Assembly (NCBI RefSeq): GCF_014197615.1
Contig: NZ_JACIFY010000007.1
Location: 62,001 to 126,000, forward strand
Length of the DNA: 64,000 nucleotides
Origin: Rhizobium esperanzae
GTDB taxonomy: Bacteria; Pseudomonadota; Alphaproteobacteria; Rhizobiales; Rhizobiaceae
Direction of reading: 5' to 3'
The notes under the pieces are model-generated. The model was not told where the DNA came from and made no database searches. It saw only the letters and a program-made list of their open reading frames with translations. Position 1 is the first letter of the stretch, and every line of letters begins with the position of its first letter. The translations under genes were made by a program, and so were the position numbers. Of the stretch, positions 44,327 to 53,784 are shown in pieces.

Positions 44327-45439
44327 ATGAAACGAACAATCTTCCTCTCAACCGTGGCAGTGGCCGCCCTTGTCGGCGTCGCCGCTGCAATTTTCCTGCT
44401 GCCGCCAACGAGCAAGGACGCGGAGGCAGCGGATCCCCGCAGTCTGGCTCCGCTGGTAAGCGTGACGAAGGTCAAGACCCCAGACGCAGCAAGCCGAAGC
44501 TTCACCGGCACGGTTGCTGCCCGCGTGCAAAGTGATCTCGGCTTTCGGGTGCCCGGAAAGATTGTCGAGCGGCTTGTCGGCCTTGGCGAAGAAGTCAAGG
44601 CGGGGCAGCCATTGATGCGGGTCGACGACACCGACCTGCACCTTGCATTGTCGGCAAAGCGCAATGCCGTTGCGGCCGCCCAGGCAACATTGATTCAGGC
44701 GCAGGCCGACGAGCGGCGCTATGCTGCTCTCGTCAAGAACGGTTTGGCTGCTACTCCGCAGCGATATGAGCAGGCGAAGGCAGCGCTTGATACGGCGACC
44801 GCCCAGCTCGCCGCGGCCGAAGCAGAAGCGAAAGTTGCCGAAAACGAGGCGGCATATGCGGTTCTCGTGGCGGACGCGGACGGAACCATTGTTGAAACGC
44901 TTGGCGAGCCGGGGCAGGTGGTCTCGGCGGGCCAGCCGGTTATCCGCCTGGCGAAATCGGGACCCCGCGAAGCCCTCGTTTGGCTGCCTGAAAATCTGAG
45001 ACCCGGGATCGGCGCCATGGCACAGGCCACCATCTATGGCCGAAGCACGGCAGAAAAGGCGGCCCTCAGGCAGATCTCCGATGCCGCCGACCCTCAAACC
45101 CGTACCTATGAAACGCGCTGGGTTCTGCAAGGTTCTGCAGCGGCCGCGCCGCTAGGGGCAACAGTTACGATAAGCCTGCAGAACGAAACAGCGCAGTCAC
45201 ACGCTGAAGTCCCCGTTGGCGCGCTGCTGGACGATGGCACCCGCACGGGTGTCTGGGTCCTGGATGAGCAGGGTTCCAGCGTTCATTTCCGGGACGTGAA
45301 GGTCGAGCGGATCGGGGAGGAGAAGGCCATAGTCTCGAACCTGACGGCCGGGGAAGCGATCGTTGCCCTTGGGGCACATCTGCTTCAGGACGGCGCAAGC
45401 GTGCGCACAAGCGTTGAAAAGGCGGAGGCGGCAAACTGA
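44327..45439 (+). CDS. RND efflux periplasmic adaptor (HlyD/AcrA family)
   Basis: This 370-residue membrane-fusion protein has an N-terminal membrane anchor (STVAVAALVGVAAAIFLLPP), a split lipoyl domain (GKIVERLVGLGEEVKAGQPL and ADGTIVETLGEPGQVVSAGQ), an alpha hairpin at about 110-180 rich in Ala/Gln, and a beta-barrel. ATG at 44327 has AAGG eight bases upstream. Its stop overlaps the RND start (TGATG). No outer-membrane channel gene is adjacent. Confidence 0.93.
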   Translation: MKRTIFLSTVAVAALVGVAAAIFLLPPTSKDAEAADPRSLAPLVSVTKVKTPDAASRSFTGTVAARVQSDLGFRVPGKIVERLVGLGEEVKAGQPLMRVDDTDLHLALSAKRNAVAAAQATLIQAQADERRYAALVKNGLAATPQRYEQAKAALDTATAQLAAAEAEAKVAENEAAYAVLVADADGTIVETLGEPGQVVSAGQPVIRLAKSGPREALVWLPENLRPGIGAMAQATIYGRSTAEKAALRQISDAADPQTRTYETRWVLQGSAAAAPLGATVTISLQNETAQSHAEVPVGALLDDGTRTGVWVLDEQGSSVHFRDVKVERIGEEKAIVSNLTAGEAIVALGAHLLQDGASVRTSVEKAEAAN

Positions 45440-48400
45440 TGAGCTTCAATCTCTCCGCGCTCGCCGTCCGTGAGCGAGCCGTCACCCTGTTCTTCATCGT
45501 CCTCTTGGCCGCCGCGGGCGCCTATGCCTTCGTCAAGCTGGGCCGAGCCGAAGACCCGTCATTCACCATCAAGACGCTGACAGTTACATCGGTTTGGCCG
45601 GGCGCGACCGCGCGCGAAATGCAGGATCTCGTCGCCGAACCGCTCGAAAAGCGCCTCCAGGAACTGACCTGGTACGACCGTGTGGAAACGACTACGCGAC
45701 CCGGCTATGCCTTCCTGACAGTGACGCTAAAGGACAACACTCCAGCGTCGGCCGTCGAGGGGGAATTCTACCAGGCGCGCAAGAAACTTGGCGATGAAGC
45801 TCGAAATCTTCCTCCCGGCGTCATCGGTCCTTTCGTCAATGACGAATACTCAGACGTCAGCTTCGCCCTTTATGCCTTGAACGCAAAGGGCATGGCGATG
45901 CGCGACCTCGTGCGACAGGCCGAGACGATCCGCCAGGACATGCTTCACGTTCCGGGCGTGAAAAAGATAAATATTCTCGGCGAGCAGCCGGAACAGATTT
46001 TCGTCGAATTTTCCTATTCCAAGCTCGCAACTCTCGGGATCTCGGCGCAAGACATCGCCGCTGCCCTGCAACGGCGCAATACCGTGACCCCGGCCGGATC
46101 GATCGATACGCAGGGTCCGCAAGTCTTCATTCGGTTCGATGGTGCCTATGACAGCGTCGAGTCGATTGCCGATACGCCGATCGTCGCGGGTGGACGTGTC
46201 CTGAAGCTGTCGGATTTCGCCGATGTGCGCCGCGGCTATCAGGACCCGGCCACCTACGTCATTCGCCATGACGGCGAGCCCGCCATCATGCTTGGCGTGG
46301 TGATGCAGCAGGGTTGGAACGGGCTGGAACTCGGCAAGTCGCTCGAAGAACGATCTTCCAAAATTGCGGGAAGTTTGCCGCTTGGCATAACGCTGACGAA
46401 GGTGAGCGATCAGGCCGTCAACATCGACGCGGCGGTCGGTGAATTCATGCTCAAGTTCGCGATGGCCCTTGGCGTCGTTCTATTCGTCAGTCTCGTCGCT
46501 CTCGGCTGGCGCGTCGGCATCGTGGTGGCGCTTGCGGTACCGCTGACACTCGCCGTTGTGTTTCTCATCATGCTGGAAACAGGCCGGTTCTTCGACCGCA
46601 TTACGTTGGGCGCGCTGATCCTGGCGCTCGGTCTGCTCGTTGACGATGCTATCATTGCCATCGAGGTCATGGTGGTGAAGATGGAGGAAGGCATGGACCG
46701 TATCAAGGCGGCCGCCTATGCCTGGAGCCATACGGCCGCCCCCATGCTGTCGGGCACGCTCGTCACCATCATCGGACTGATGCCGGTCGGCTTTGCCAAA
46801 TCCACCGCGGGCGAATACGCTGGCAACATCTTCTGGGTTGTCGGGTTTGCCCTGATCGTATCCTGGATCGTCGCGGTGATCTTCACACCTTACCTTGGCG
46901 TCAAGATGCTCCCTGAAATCAAGCCGGTGGAGGGCGGCCATCACGCCATCTATAATACCCCAAATTACAAACGCCTTCGCAGCACGATCGAGTTTGCTGT
47001 CCGTCACAAGTTTCTGACCTGCGGCCTCGTCGGCGTTATCATGGCTGTCTCCGTCGTTGGCATGGGCTCCGTGAAGCAGCAGTTCTTCCCGACGTCTGAT
47101 CGTCCGGAGGTTCTGGTGGAAGTGCGCATGCCGGAGGGGACCAGCATCGAGACGACCACTGCAACGGTCGAGAAACTCGAAGGCTGGCTAAGGGAACAGC
47201 CTGAAACGGAAATCACCACCAGCTACATCGGCCAAGGCGCGCCGCGCTTCTTCTTCGCCATGGCGCCCGAATTGCCGGACCCGGCATTTGCGAAGATCGT
47301 CGTGCTGACACCCGACGCGCATGGACGCGAAGCCTTGAAGCATCGCCTGCGCGAAGCAGTTTCCAGCGGCTTGGCACCGGAAGCCTTTGTGCGGGTAACG
47401 CAGCTTGTCTTCGGCCCCTACACGCCATTTCCCGTCGAGTTCCGTATCATGGGACCGGATCCGGATAAATTATACAAAATCTCCGAACAAGCGCTTGCAA
47501 TCATGAAGGGCGTGCCGGACGTTCGTCAGGCAAGCCGCGACTGGGGCAATCGCACGCCCGTGCTGCGCTTCATTCCCGATCAGGACCGGCTCAACCTCAT
47601 TGGCCTTTCTCCCGCAGAGGCAGCCCAACAGATGCAGTTGCTGCTGAGCGGCGTGCCGATCACGCAGGTTCGCGAAAACATTCGTAACGTGCCCGTGGTC
47701 GCGCGGAGCGCCGGTGAAAACAGGCTCGATCCTTCGAGACTGGCGGACTTTTCCCTGATGAGTAGGGATGGCCGACCGGTTCCGCTCGACCAAATCGGTC
47801 ACTCCGAAATCCGCTTCGAGGAGCCGATCATGAAGCGGCGTGACCGCACTTCAGTCATTACCATCCGCTCGGACATTAACGAGACCACCCAGCCGCCGGA
47901 AGTATCGCAGGAGGTCATGAAGGCCCTTCAGCCGCTGATCGCCTCTCTCCCTGTCGGCTACCGCATCGAAATGGGGGGCAACATTGAAGAATCACTGAAA
48001 GCGAATGTGGCACTTGTCCAGATCTTCCCTGCCATGATCGCCGCCATGCTGATCGTCATCATCCTCCAGGTTCGGAGCCTGTCGACCATGACAATGGTGA
48101 TGCTGACGGGCCCGCTCGGGCTCGCGGGTGCTGTTCCGGCCTTGCTCATGTTCAATCAGCCCTTCGGATTTAACGCCATTCTGGGCCTGATTGGCCTAGC
48201 GGGTATTTTGATGCGCAATACCTTGATCCTGACAGAGCAGATCAAGGAAAATCAGGCGACTGGTCTGGATGATTATCATGCTGTCATCGAGGCGACTGTG
48301 CAGAGAACAAGGCCGGTCATTCTGACAGCGTTGGCGGCCGTGCTCGCCTTCATCCCTCTCACGCACTCTGTGTTCTGGGGATCCATGGCCTACACGCTGA

Positions 48401-48552
48401 TCGGCGGCACGGCGGTCGGGACGATTATGATCTTGCTGTTTCTCCCTGCACTTTACGCGACCTGGTTCCGGATCAAACCGCCCGAGAGGGTCATTGTCCC
48501 AGACACGGAGGAGAAGATTCCGAGCCTGAAACTGTCGGCAGCAGCAGAGTGA
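45439..48552 (+). CDS. RND-family efflux transporter
   Basis: This 1037-residue inner-membrane proton-driven pump has twelve TM segments and two large periplasmic loops. TM4 carries the proton-relay region LILALGLLVDDAIIAIEVMV. The second half repeats the fold (GLAGILMRNTLILTEQIKEN), where the Asp is replaced by Asn, as in many RND drug pumps. It is co-translated with the adaptor and overlaps the next tetR. The substrate is not shown by sequence; the TetR-controlled setting suggests toxic organic compounds. Confidence 0.94.
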   Translation: MSFNLSALAVRERAVTLFFIVLLAAAGAYAFVKLGRAEDPSFTIKTLTVTSVWPGATAREMQDLVAEPLEKRLQELTWYDRVETTTRPGYAFLTVTLKDNTPASAVEGEFYQARKKLGDEARNLPPGVIGPFVNDEYSDVSFALYALNAKGMAMRDLVRQAETIRQDMLHVPGVKKINILGEQPEQIFVEFSYSKLATLGISAQDIAAALQRRNTVTPAGSIDTQGPQVFIRFDGAYDSVESIADTPIVAGGRVLKLSDFADVRRGYQDPATYVIRHDGEPAIMLGVVMQQGWNGLELGKSLEERSSKIAGSLPLGITLTKVSDQAVNIDAAVGEFMLKFAMALGVVLFVSLVALGWRVGIVVALAVPLTLAVVFLIMLETGRFFDRITLGALILALGLLVDDAIIAIEVMVVKMEEGMDRIKAAAYAWSHTAAPMLSGTLVTIIGLMPVGFAKSTAGEYAGNIFWVVGFALIVSWIVAVIFTPYLGVKMLPEIKPVEGGHHAIYNTPNYKRLRSTIEFAVRHKFLTCGLVGVIMAVSVVGMGSVKQQFFPTSDRPEVLVEVRMPEGTSIETTTATVEKLEGWLREQPETEITTSYIGQGAPRFFFAMAPELPDPAFAKIVVLTPDAHGREALKHRLREAVSSGLAPEAFVRVTQLVFGPYTPFPVEFRIMGPDPDKLYKISEQALAIMKGVPDVRQASRDWGNRTPVLRFIPDQDRLNLIGLSPAEAAQQMQLLLSGVPITQVRENIRNVPVVARSAGENRLDPSRLADFSLMSRDGRPVPLDQIGHSEIRFEEPIMKRRDRTSVITIRSDINETTQPPEVSQEVMKALQPLIASLPVGYRIEMGGNIEESLKANVALVQIFPAMIAAMLIVIILQVRSLSTMTMVMLTGPLGLAGAVPALLMFNQPFGFNAILGLIGLAGILMRNTLILTEQIKENQATGLDDYHAVIEATVQRTRPVILTALAAVLAFIPLTHSVFWGSMAYTLIGGTAVGTIMILLFLPALYATWFRIKPPERVIVPDTEEKIPSLKLSAAAE

Positions 48553-49283
48553 CCCTCATGTCCATACAATGTACTGGCGTAAAGGAGAAAACCAGCGGTG
48601 CGGCATCGACGGTTCGTGATGACTTGGCGCACCATCGGCAAGAGCTGAAGCCTGAGGAGCGAGGTCTTCGCTCCGCAGTTCCGGGTGACCCAGTCTTGAT
48701 GCAGGAACGTGATCGGATTCTGGACGTCGCAGAAAAGCACATTCGCCGTATTGGTCACCGCAAGACAACCGTTGACGATATCGCTTGTGATCTGGATACA
48801 AGTCGGGCGAACGTCTATCGCTTCTTTCCGACAAGAGCGGCAATTGATCAGGACGTTTACGCCCGCATTGCTAACCGGACACTCGATATCGCACGAGCGA
48901 TCTCGCGAAGAAGGGATGCGTCAGGCATCAGACTGGCTGCAATGTTTGACGAAATTCACCGGCAGGCCCGAACACAACTCGCGGATGAGCCCTATGTTCA
49001 TGAACTATTCGTCGCTGCCACAGAGGGCAAGTGGGGCGTCGCGAAGTGGTACTTCGATGAGATGACGCGGATATTCGAAGCGACTGTTCGCGAGGGCTTG
49101 CAGGTCGGAGAACTTGAAATCGACGATGCGGGTGATGCTGCTCGGTGCGCCATGGCAGCAATCATTTCGTTCGTTCATCCGAGCCTTTTAGAGCAACGGA
49201 TTAGCAGTGGTAAGGATGTGGAGGATGAACTCGGAGCTCAGACCCGCTTCGTATTGCGGGCTCTTGGGATTATGTCGGGATGA
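48549..49283 (+). CDS. TetR-family regulator, third gene of the RND operon
   Basis: This protein of up to 244 residues has its HTH unusually far in, at about residues 55-100 (ILDVAEKHIRRIGHRKTTVDDIACDLDT then SRANVYRFFPTRAAID). The first about 50 residues are charged and show no family match. GTG at 48549 overlaps the RND stop, and ATG at 48558 is possible. It may add a second level of control on the pump. Confidence 0.88.
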   Translation: MTLMSIQCTGVKEKTSGAASTVRDDLAHHRQELKPEERGLRSAVPGDPVLMQERDRILDVAEKHIRRIGHRKTTVDDIACDLDTSRANVYRFFPTRAAIDQDVYARIANRTLDIARAISRRRDASGIRLAAMFDEIHRQARTQLADEPYVHELFVAATEGKWGVAKWYFDEMTRIFEATVREGLQVGELEIDDAGDAARCAMAAIISFVHPSLLEQRISSGKDVEDELGAQTRFVLRALGIMSG

Positions 49284-49373
49284 GCTTTTGCACGTCAGAG
49301 CCTGGTGGTCATCCATCAGGCTTTGTCGACCTGGCTCGAACCAGCCTCCACCGGCACACCAAAGCCTTTTGAC

Positions 49374-49743
49374 TTACCGGCCTTTCCGCACGATCATGCA
49401 AGTCGACGTACCGTGCGCGTGAATTTTACCCTCCTTCGTTTCTATTCTGCCTTCCAGCGTGATGATGGTCCAGCTAGGCGAAATAACCTGGCCGACAATG
49501 CAGTTCTCCGCTATCTCCCAGAATTGGGCGGACAAACTTCACTGATGTTTCCACCGCAGGGCATAATTCTCCAGGATCGAGCATCGTATGCGCGGACAGC
49601 GCCATAGACGTGTCAAGGATTGTCATGCTCCAACCGCCGTGCACGGTGTTCAAGGTGTTGAGGAAGCGGGGCCTGGGAGAAGCCCTGAGTTTGACCGCAC
49701 GTTTCTTTGGCGACAGAAGGAACAACGGCAGTAATTCGACCAT
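49374..49743 (-). pseudogene. PaaI-like hotdog thioesterase remnant
   Basis: One frame gives NTLNTVHGGWSMTILDTSMA and CPAVETSVKFVRPILG, the hotdog core with the HGG-D active-site pattern. After a one-base shift at about 49510 another frame continues to a normal end with ITLEGRIETKEGKIHAHGTS and CMIVRKGR. The N-terminus is also poor. It is an inactivated acyl-CoA thioesterase gene. Bases 49284-49373 and 49744-49950 show no gene. Confidence 0.7.
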
Positions 49744-49964
49744 CGGTGGACGGTTTTCTGATTGCGTACTGAGCCACGCCTTGGCGCAAGCGTTTGTTGC
49801 TTCGCATGCATCGGTAGCGGTAATCGGGGGCTGCCCCGTGCATGTCCTGTCTCTACATCAAAGTTCGGGCTTCCGGCGAAAATGCGAAATTCATGACATT
49901 TTTAAGCCTTTTCGCTCGAATACTACTTGATTTTTAATATTACGGGTGACATCTAATAGCAAGA

Positions 49965-49984
49965 TAGATTTCCAACGAAATCTA
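49965..49984. promoter_or_regulatory. TAGAT-N10-ATCTA operator (copy 4), SDR promoter
   Basis: TAGAT at 49965-49969 and ATCTA at 49980-49984 are part of a longer 11-4-11 inverted repeat (AGATAGATTTC, spacer CAAC, GAAATCTATCT, 49962-49987). It lies 87-106 bp before the SDR start. A further half-site, ACATCTAA, is at 49949-49956. Confidence 0.7.
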
Positions 49985-50070
49985 TCTGCTTCGATGCCAC
50001 CGCCGCGTGAATTTCATTTGACGAGCCACCGGTCTGGAACAGACGATAAATTTCAATAGAGGAGCCCGCA

Positions 50071-50883
50071 GTGGCCGAACAGAAAGTAGTAGTGATAACA
50101 GGGGCGTCCTCCGGGATTGGTGAAGCTACAGCCCGTCTTCTGGCGCAGAACGGCTATCGTGTGTTCGGAGGGGTGCGCGACCCAAGACGGGTTAAACCGA
50201 CTGCTGGTGTGAAATTCGGAGCGCTGGATGTGACGGACGATGCGTCGGTTGCGAATTTTGTAGAATGGGTCCTGTCCGACGCAGGGAAGATCGACGTCTT
50301 GATCAACAATGCCGGTGTTTCCCTTGTCGGCCCGGTCGAGAATACCACGGTCGCCGAAGCAACGAAGGTTTTTGACGTAAACGTCTTCGGCCCCCTTCGT
50401 ATGATCCGGGCGGTCCTCCCGTCGATGCGGAGTGCACGCAGCGGACTGATCATAAATATCAGCTCGGTTCTGGGCTTCCTGCCGGCGCCGTTCATGGGAA
50501 TCTATGCCAGCACCAAACACGCCCTTGAGGGCATGTCCGAATCTCTCGACCACGAGATCCGCGACTTCAACGTCCGGGTTATCCTTATGGAACCGACGTT
50601 TACGAAGACTAATCTCGATGTGAATGCCACGAATACGGAAGCGCCTTTGGGTGTCTATGCCGATCAGGCCGAAGCGACAATCAAGACTGTTCTGGCGCAG
50701 ATTAAATCTGCGCCCGCCCCAACGTTGGTTGCAGAAAAGATCCTCGTCGCCCTTAAGAGCCCGTATAAAATGCGCCAGCCCGTCGGGGGCCAAGCAACGC
50801 TCTTGAGTCGTCTGCGCAGGTTTGTGCCAGCAAAGGGATTCGACGGAAGTCTGCGAAAGACGTTCGGTTTCCGTAAGAGTTAA
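50071..50883 (+). CDS. Short-chain dehydrogenase/reductase
   Basis: This 270-residue classical SDR has the cofactor motif TGASSGIG (10-17), the NNAG motif and the catalytic Ser (INISSVLG) with Tyr-x-x-x-Lys (YASTKHA). It reduces or oxidises an alcohol/carbonyl with NAD(P). GTG at 50071 is used, with GAGGAG seven bases upstream. It is monocistronic, ends at a convergent terminator, and carries operator copy 4, so it belongs to the same stress regulon as the pumps and GST. Confidence 0.92.
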   Translation: MAEQKVVVITGASSGIGEATARLLAQNGYRVFGGVRDPRRVKPTAGVKFGALDVTDDASVANFVEWVLSDAGKIDVLINNAGVSLVGPVENTTVAEATKVFDVNVFGPLRMIRAVLPSMRSARSGLIINISSVLGFLPAPFMGIYASTKHALEGMSESLDHEIRDFNVRVILMEPTFTKTNLDVNATNTEAPLGVYADQAEATIKTVLAQIKSAPAPTLVAEKILVALKSPYKMRQPVGGQATLLSRLRRFVPAKGFDGSLRKTFGFRKS

Positions 50884-51167
50884 TCCTTCTGTCCGGCGAT
50901 GCCAAATAGCCGGTGTACGGAAACGAGTCGTATATCCCCCACTATCCCTGCGACTCGGCCGCCCATCTCCTGATGGGCGGCAATCTGTCCGGAATCACCG
51001 AAACGCAGAAGGCCGCCAGGACGGCACCACGGATCCGCGGTTCGATCCCCTCAGGGCTTGGAGCAACTCAAGCGAGCGATGTCGCTTGGCAGTCGCTGGG
51101 ATCGACGGGGCCGGCGCTTATTTCTCAAGTGCGCGCAGGCGACTGTCGAAGGGCATGAAAGACGCGG
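50884..51167. other. Intergenic, no gene seen
   Basis: The region after the SDR carries short GC-rich open frames without family motifs or ribosome sites. It leads into the hairpin at 51168-51204. Confidence 0.5.
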
Positions 51168-51204
51168 AAAAGTGTTGATATCGTCGTGCTAACCCAACAC
51201 TTTT
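51168..51204. terminator. Bidirectional terminator between SDR and MTAP-like gene
   Basis: AAAAGTGTTG (51168-51177) and CAACACTTTT (51195-51204) are perfect complements with a 17-base loop. A-run and T-run flanks suit termination in both directions, as expected between convergent genes. Confidence 0.7.
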
Positions 51205-51213
51205 AAGCATCAT

Positions 51214-52110
51214 TCAGAAGCGAGCATAGCGCTCTTCCGGCTGGGGCGACTTCAACTCCTGGCAGCCACATGATGCGCCTGAGGGCAGTCGTGCTGCCGT
51301 TTCAAGGGCGACGCGCGAGGCGAGCACGGACAAGCTGGGCAGCACGCCCTCCTGAAGCAACGTGCCACGGCTCCGATCCATATAGTCATTAAATCCCGCA
51401 GTGACGAATGCGCATGGCACGAAGCACGCGCCTATCTCGCGCGAGAGCGTCGCTTCGGGCGCTATCGAATGGTTGATCACATCTGCGCCCATCGAGCGAA
51501 AAGCCAGCGCCTCGGCGGGAGTCGTCAGGCGTGGACCGTAGGCGTGCGCCGCAACTAACCCGTGTTCGATCCCATGGACCCGGCAGGATGACGGCCAGAG
51601 GCGGCGGGCCGTATCTGCCAGGACGGCGGCGCAATTCGGGCAGACGATCTGTTTGCCGGAACAATCGAAACGTTGCCGCCCCGGAAGAAGCGAGTACGGG
51701 GTCTGGGTCAGCTCGAGGATGTCGGCATTGATCACCATATCACCCGGCTGAATGGCCTTGTTGACTGCGCCAAGGGTCGAGCAGGCCAACACGTGACGAA
51801 CGCCAGATTCCATGAGAACCCAGAAAGCGCGTCGATGACAGGCGTGGTCTATATGATCTCGGGGATTGCCATGGGAATACATGCAGAGCGCGCGTTTGCT
51901 GTGTCGATCCGGCACGATGCTTGCGTCGAATTCCAGCAGTTTCCAGTTTTCCGACACACCGTAAGGGGTATCGAAAGACAGGTCGCGTGCGAGCACGCGG
52001 ACCCCCTGCATGGCGACATCCTCGGGGAAGGCAAGGCCCCAATTGGCTGAACCGGTGATGATCGCCAGCTCGGTCTTCGGAATGACGGGAGTGATTGCAA
52101 GATTAGTCAT
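51214..52110 (-). CDS. MTAP/PNP-family nucleoside phosphorylase-like protein
   Basis: This 298-residue protein is of the PNP_UDP_1 family, closest in layout to 5'-methylthioadenosine phosphorylase: MYSHGNPRDHIDHACHRRAF, GVRHVLACSTLGAVNKAIQP then GDMVI, and TTPAEALAFRSMGADVINHS with IAPEATLSREIGACF. The ribose-contact Met of classical MTAP is His here (INHS) and the early RHG motif is SHG, so the substrate may differ. Its ATG overlaps the permease stop, making it the last gene of an ABC importer operon. It may split an imported nucleoside or methylthio-nucleoside. Confidence 0.82.
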   Translation of the reverse strand: MTNLAITPVIPKTELAIITGSANWGLAFPEDVAMQGVRVLARDLSFDTPYGVSENWKLLEFDASIVPDRHSKRALCMYSHGNPRDHIDHACHRRAFWVLMESGVRHVLACSTLGAVNKAIQPGDMVINADILELTQTPYSLLPGRQRFDCSGKQIVCPNCAAVLADTARRLWPSSCRVHGIEHGLVAAHAYGPRLTTPAEALAFRSMGADVINHSIAPEATLSREIGACFVPCAFVTAGFNDYMDRSRGTLLQEGVLPSLSVLASRVALETAARLPSGASCGCQELKSPQPEERYARF

Positions 52111-52922
52111 GAATTATCTTTCACGGCATCCGAGCCCCGTTCGCGCAGGTTAAAAAACAGAAGCACGACGGAGACCAGGACAGTCCAAAAGGTTGAGATG
52201 GCGGCAATGGTGGGGTCGATCTGATCCCGGAGGGACATGAACATGAGTTTCGGCAAGGTGCTGCTTGGGCCGTTGGCGACAAAGATCGAGATGACCGCCT
52301 CATCAAGGGATGTCAGGAACGCCATCAATGCGGCGGTCGCTAAGCTGAGGCCCAACTGGGGAAGTATGATGCCTCCCATGGTGCGGAACCAGCCCGCACC
52401 AAGGCTGCGGGCCGCTTGGGCCTGAGCCCAGTCGAACCGATCGATGGCGGGGTAGAGCACGATCACAGCCACCGGAATTGCCAGGACCACATGCCCCACA
52501 AGAACTCCAGTAAGGGTGCCTACGAGTCCTAGCTTTGCGAGGATAAAAAAGAGCCCGATTGCCAGAAGGATGCCGGGCGTCACCGACGGGGACAGGAGAA
52601 AACCGTAGATCGCTCTCGCGCTTGGTCGGCCGAGCCTGTTGATAGCAAAACATGCCAGAAAGCTGACCGGCACCGCTATTACCGCCGTCAGCATACCCAG
52701 AAGCATGCTGGTTCTCAACGCGGCCATCCACACGGCCGACGAGAAGAAAGCCTCGTACCAGCGTAGCGACCAGGCCCTCGGGGGAAACTCCAGAAGGTCG
52801 GAGGCCGAAAAGGACAGTGGCACCACGATTAGGGTGGGCAGCATCAGAAAGATGAGAATGAGTGCGGAGAAGATCCAAAGGACCGCCTTGGTCAGCCGGC
52901 TGCCGTAATAGGCGTCAAGCAT
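52107..52922 (-). CDS. PotC-like ABC importer permease
   Basis: This 271-residue permease of the spermidine/putrescine/opine type has six helices and the EAA loop ARSLGAGWFRTMGGIILPQL near residue 165. It overlaps the PotB-like gene by eight bases and the MTAP-like gene by four, so the operon is tightly packed. Confidence 0.92.
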   Translation of the reverse strand: MLDAYYGSRLTKAVLWIFSALILIFLMLPTLIVVPLSFSASDLLEFPPRAWSLRWYEAFFSSAVWMAALRTSMLLGMLTAVIAVPVSFLACFAINRLGRPSARAIYGFLLSPSVTPGILLAIGLFFILAKLGLVGTLTGVLVGHVVLAIPVAVIVLYPAIDRFDWAQAQAARSLGAGWFRTMGGIILPQLGLSLATAALMAFLTSLDEAVISIFVANGPSSTLPKLMFMSLRDQIDPTIAAISTFWTVLVSVVLLFFNLRERGSDAVKDNS

Positions 52923-53784
52923 GGCGTGCCCCCTTCATCAGAAACCAGCGGAGGCCGAACAGCATGCCACCAGTTACCAGCACTAGGACCAGGAGCAGGA
53001 CGCCAAGCGCGCTGGCCGAACCCCAGTCCTGAAATGTAGAGAGAGTACGATCGATGCGGACGGAGATCGGGTTGACCTTGCCGCCCCCAAGAATGGCAGG
53101 CGTGATAAAGAAACCAAGCGTGTAGATGAACACGATGGTTGAGCCAGACAGGATTCCGCCAGCCGAAAGCGGCAGGATGACGGTCCGCACGCAGTGCCAG
53201 AGGCTCGCCCCCATGCTGGCGGCAGCGCGGATCACATTATTGTCGATATCGCGCATCGCGGCATAGATGGGCAGAACGAAGAGCGGCAGCATGTAGTGAA
53301 CCATGCCGATCAGTGTGCCGGTGAAATTGTAGGCCAGCGGCAGAGGCGTATCCGTAAGGCCGAGGCTCTGCAAGGTGGAATTGACGAGACCATCACGGCG
53401 CAGAAGTACCAGCCAGCCATAGGTACGCACCAGGATGGACGTCCAAAGCGGCAGCATGATCAGGATCAGGACCCTGTTCGCTATGCGCGTGCTGGTGCTG
53501 GCCAACGTCAATGCCAAAGGAATGCCGAGGACCATGCAGATGAGCAACGTCGCGCCGGACAGGGCGAGGGTGGTGCCAACCGCGGACCAGGTGAGGCCGC
53601 TCGAGAGGATCTTTTCGTAATTAGCGGTCGACAGGTCGCCCGCGATAGTCAGGAACGATTGGCGCAGGATCCACATCACCGGCAGGATAGCCGCGAGACC
53701 GACAAGCACCAAGGCCGGCACGGCAAGCGACAAAAAAAAGCGACGTTCGCGCCGGGCATCCTGCAAAAGGCTTGCAGCGTTCAT
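52915..53784 (-). CDS. PotB-like ABC importer permease
   Basis: This 289-residue permease has a first helix at about 16-40 (FLSLAVPALVLVGLAAILPV) and the coupling loop AAASMGASLWHCVRTVILPL near residue 190. It pairs with the PotC-like permease. Its ATG overlaps the ATPase stop (ATGA). Confidence 0.92.
   Translation of the reverse strand: MNAASLLQDARRERRFFLSLAVPALVLVGLAAILPVMWILRQSFLTIAGDLSTANYEKILSSGLTWSAVGTTLALSGATLLICMVLGIPLALTLASTSTRIANRVLILIMLPLWTSILVRTYGWLVLLRRDGLVNSTLQSLGLTDTPLPLAYNFTGTLIGMVHYMLPLFVLPIYAAMRDIDNNVIRAAASMGASLWHCVRTVILPLSAGGILSGSTIVFIYTLGFFITPAILGGGKVNPISVRIDRTLSTFQDWGSASALGVLLLVLVLVTGGMLFGLRWFLMKGARHA

Noticed and set aside
49474..49743. Intact short thioesterase of 89 residues
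   Set aside because: The conserved C-terminal third continues in another frame, so the short frame is a truncated product of a frameshift.
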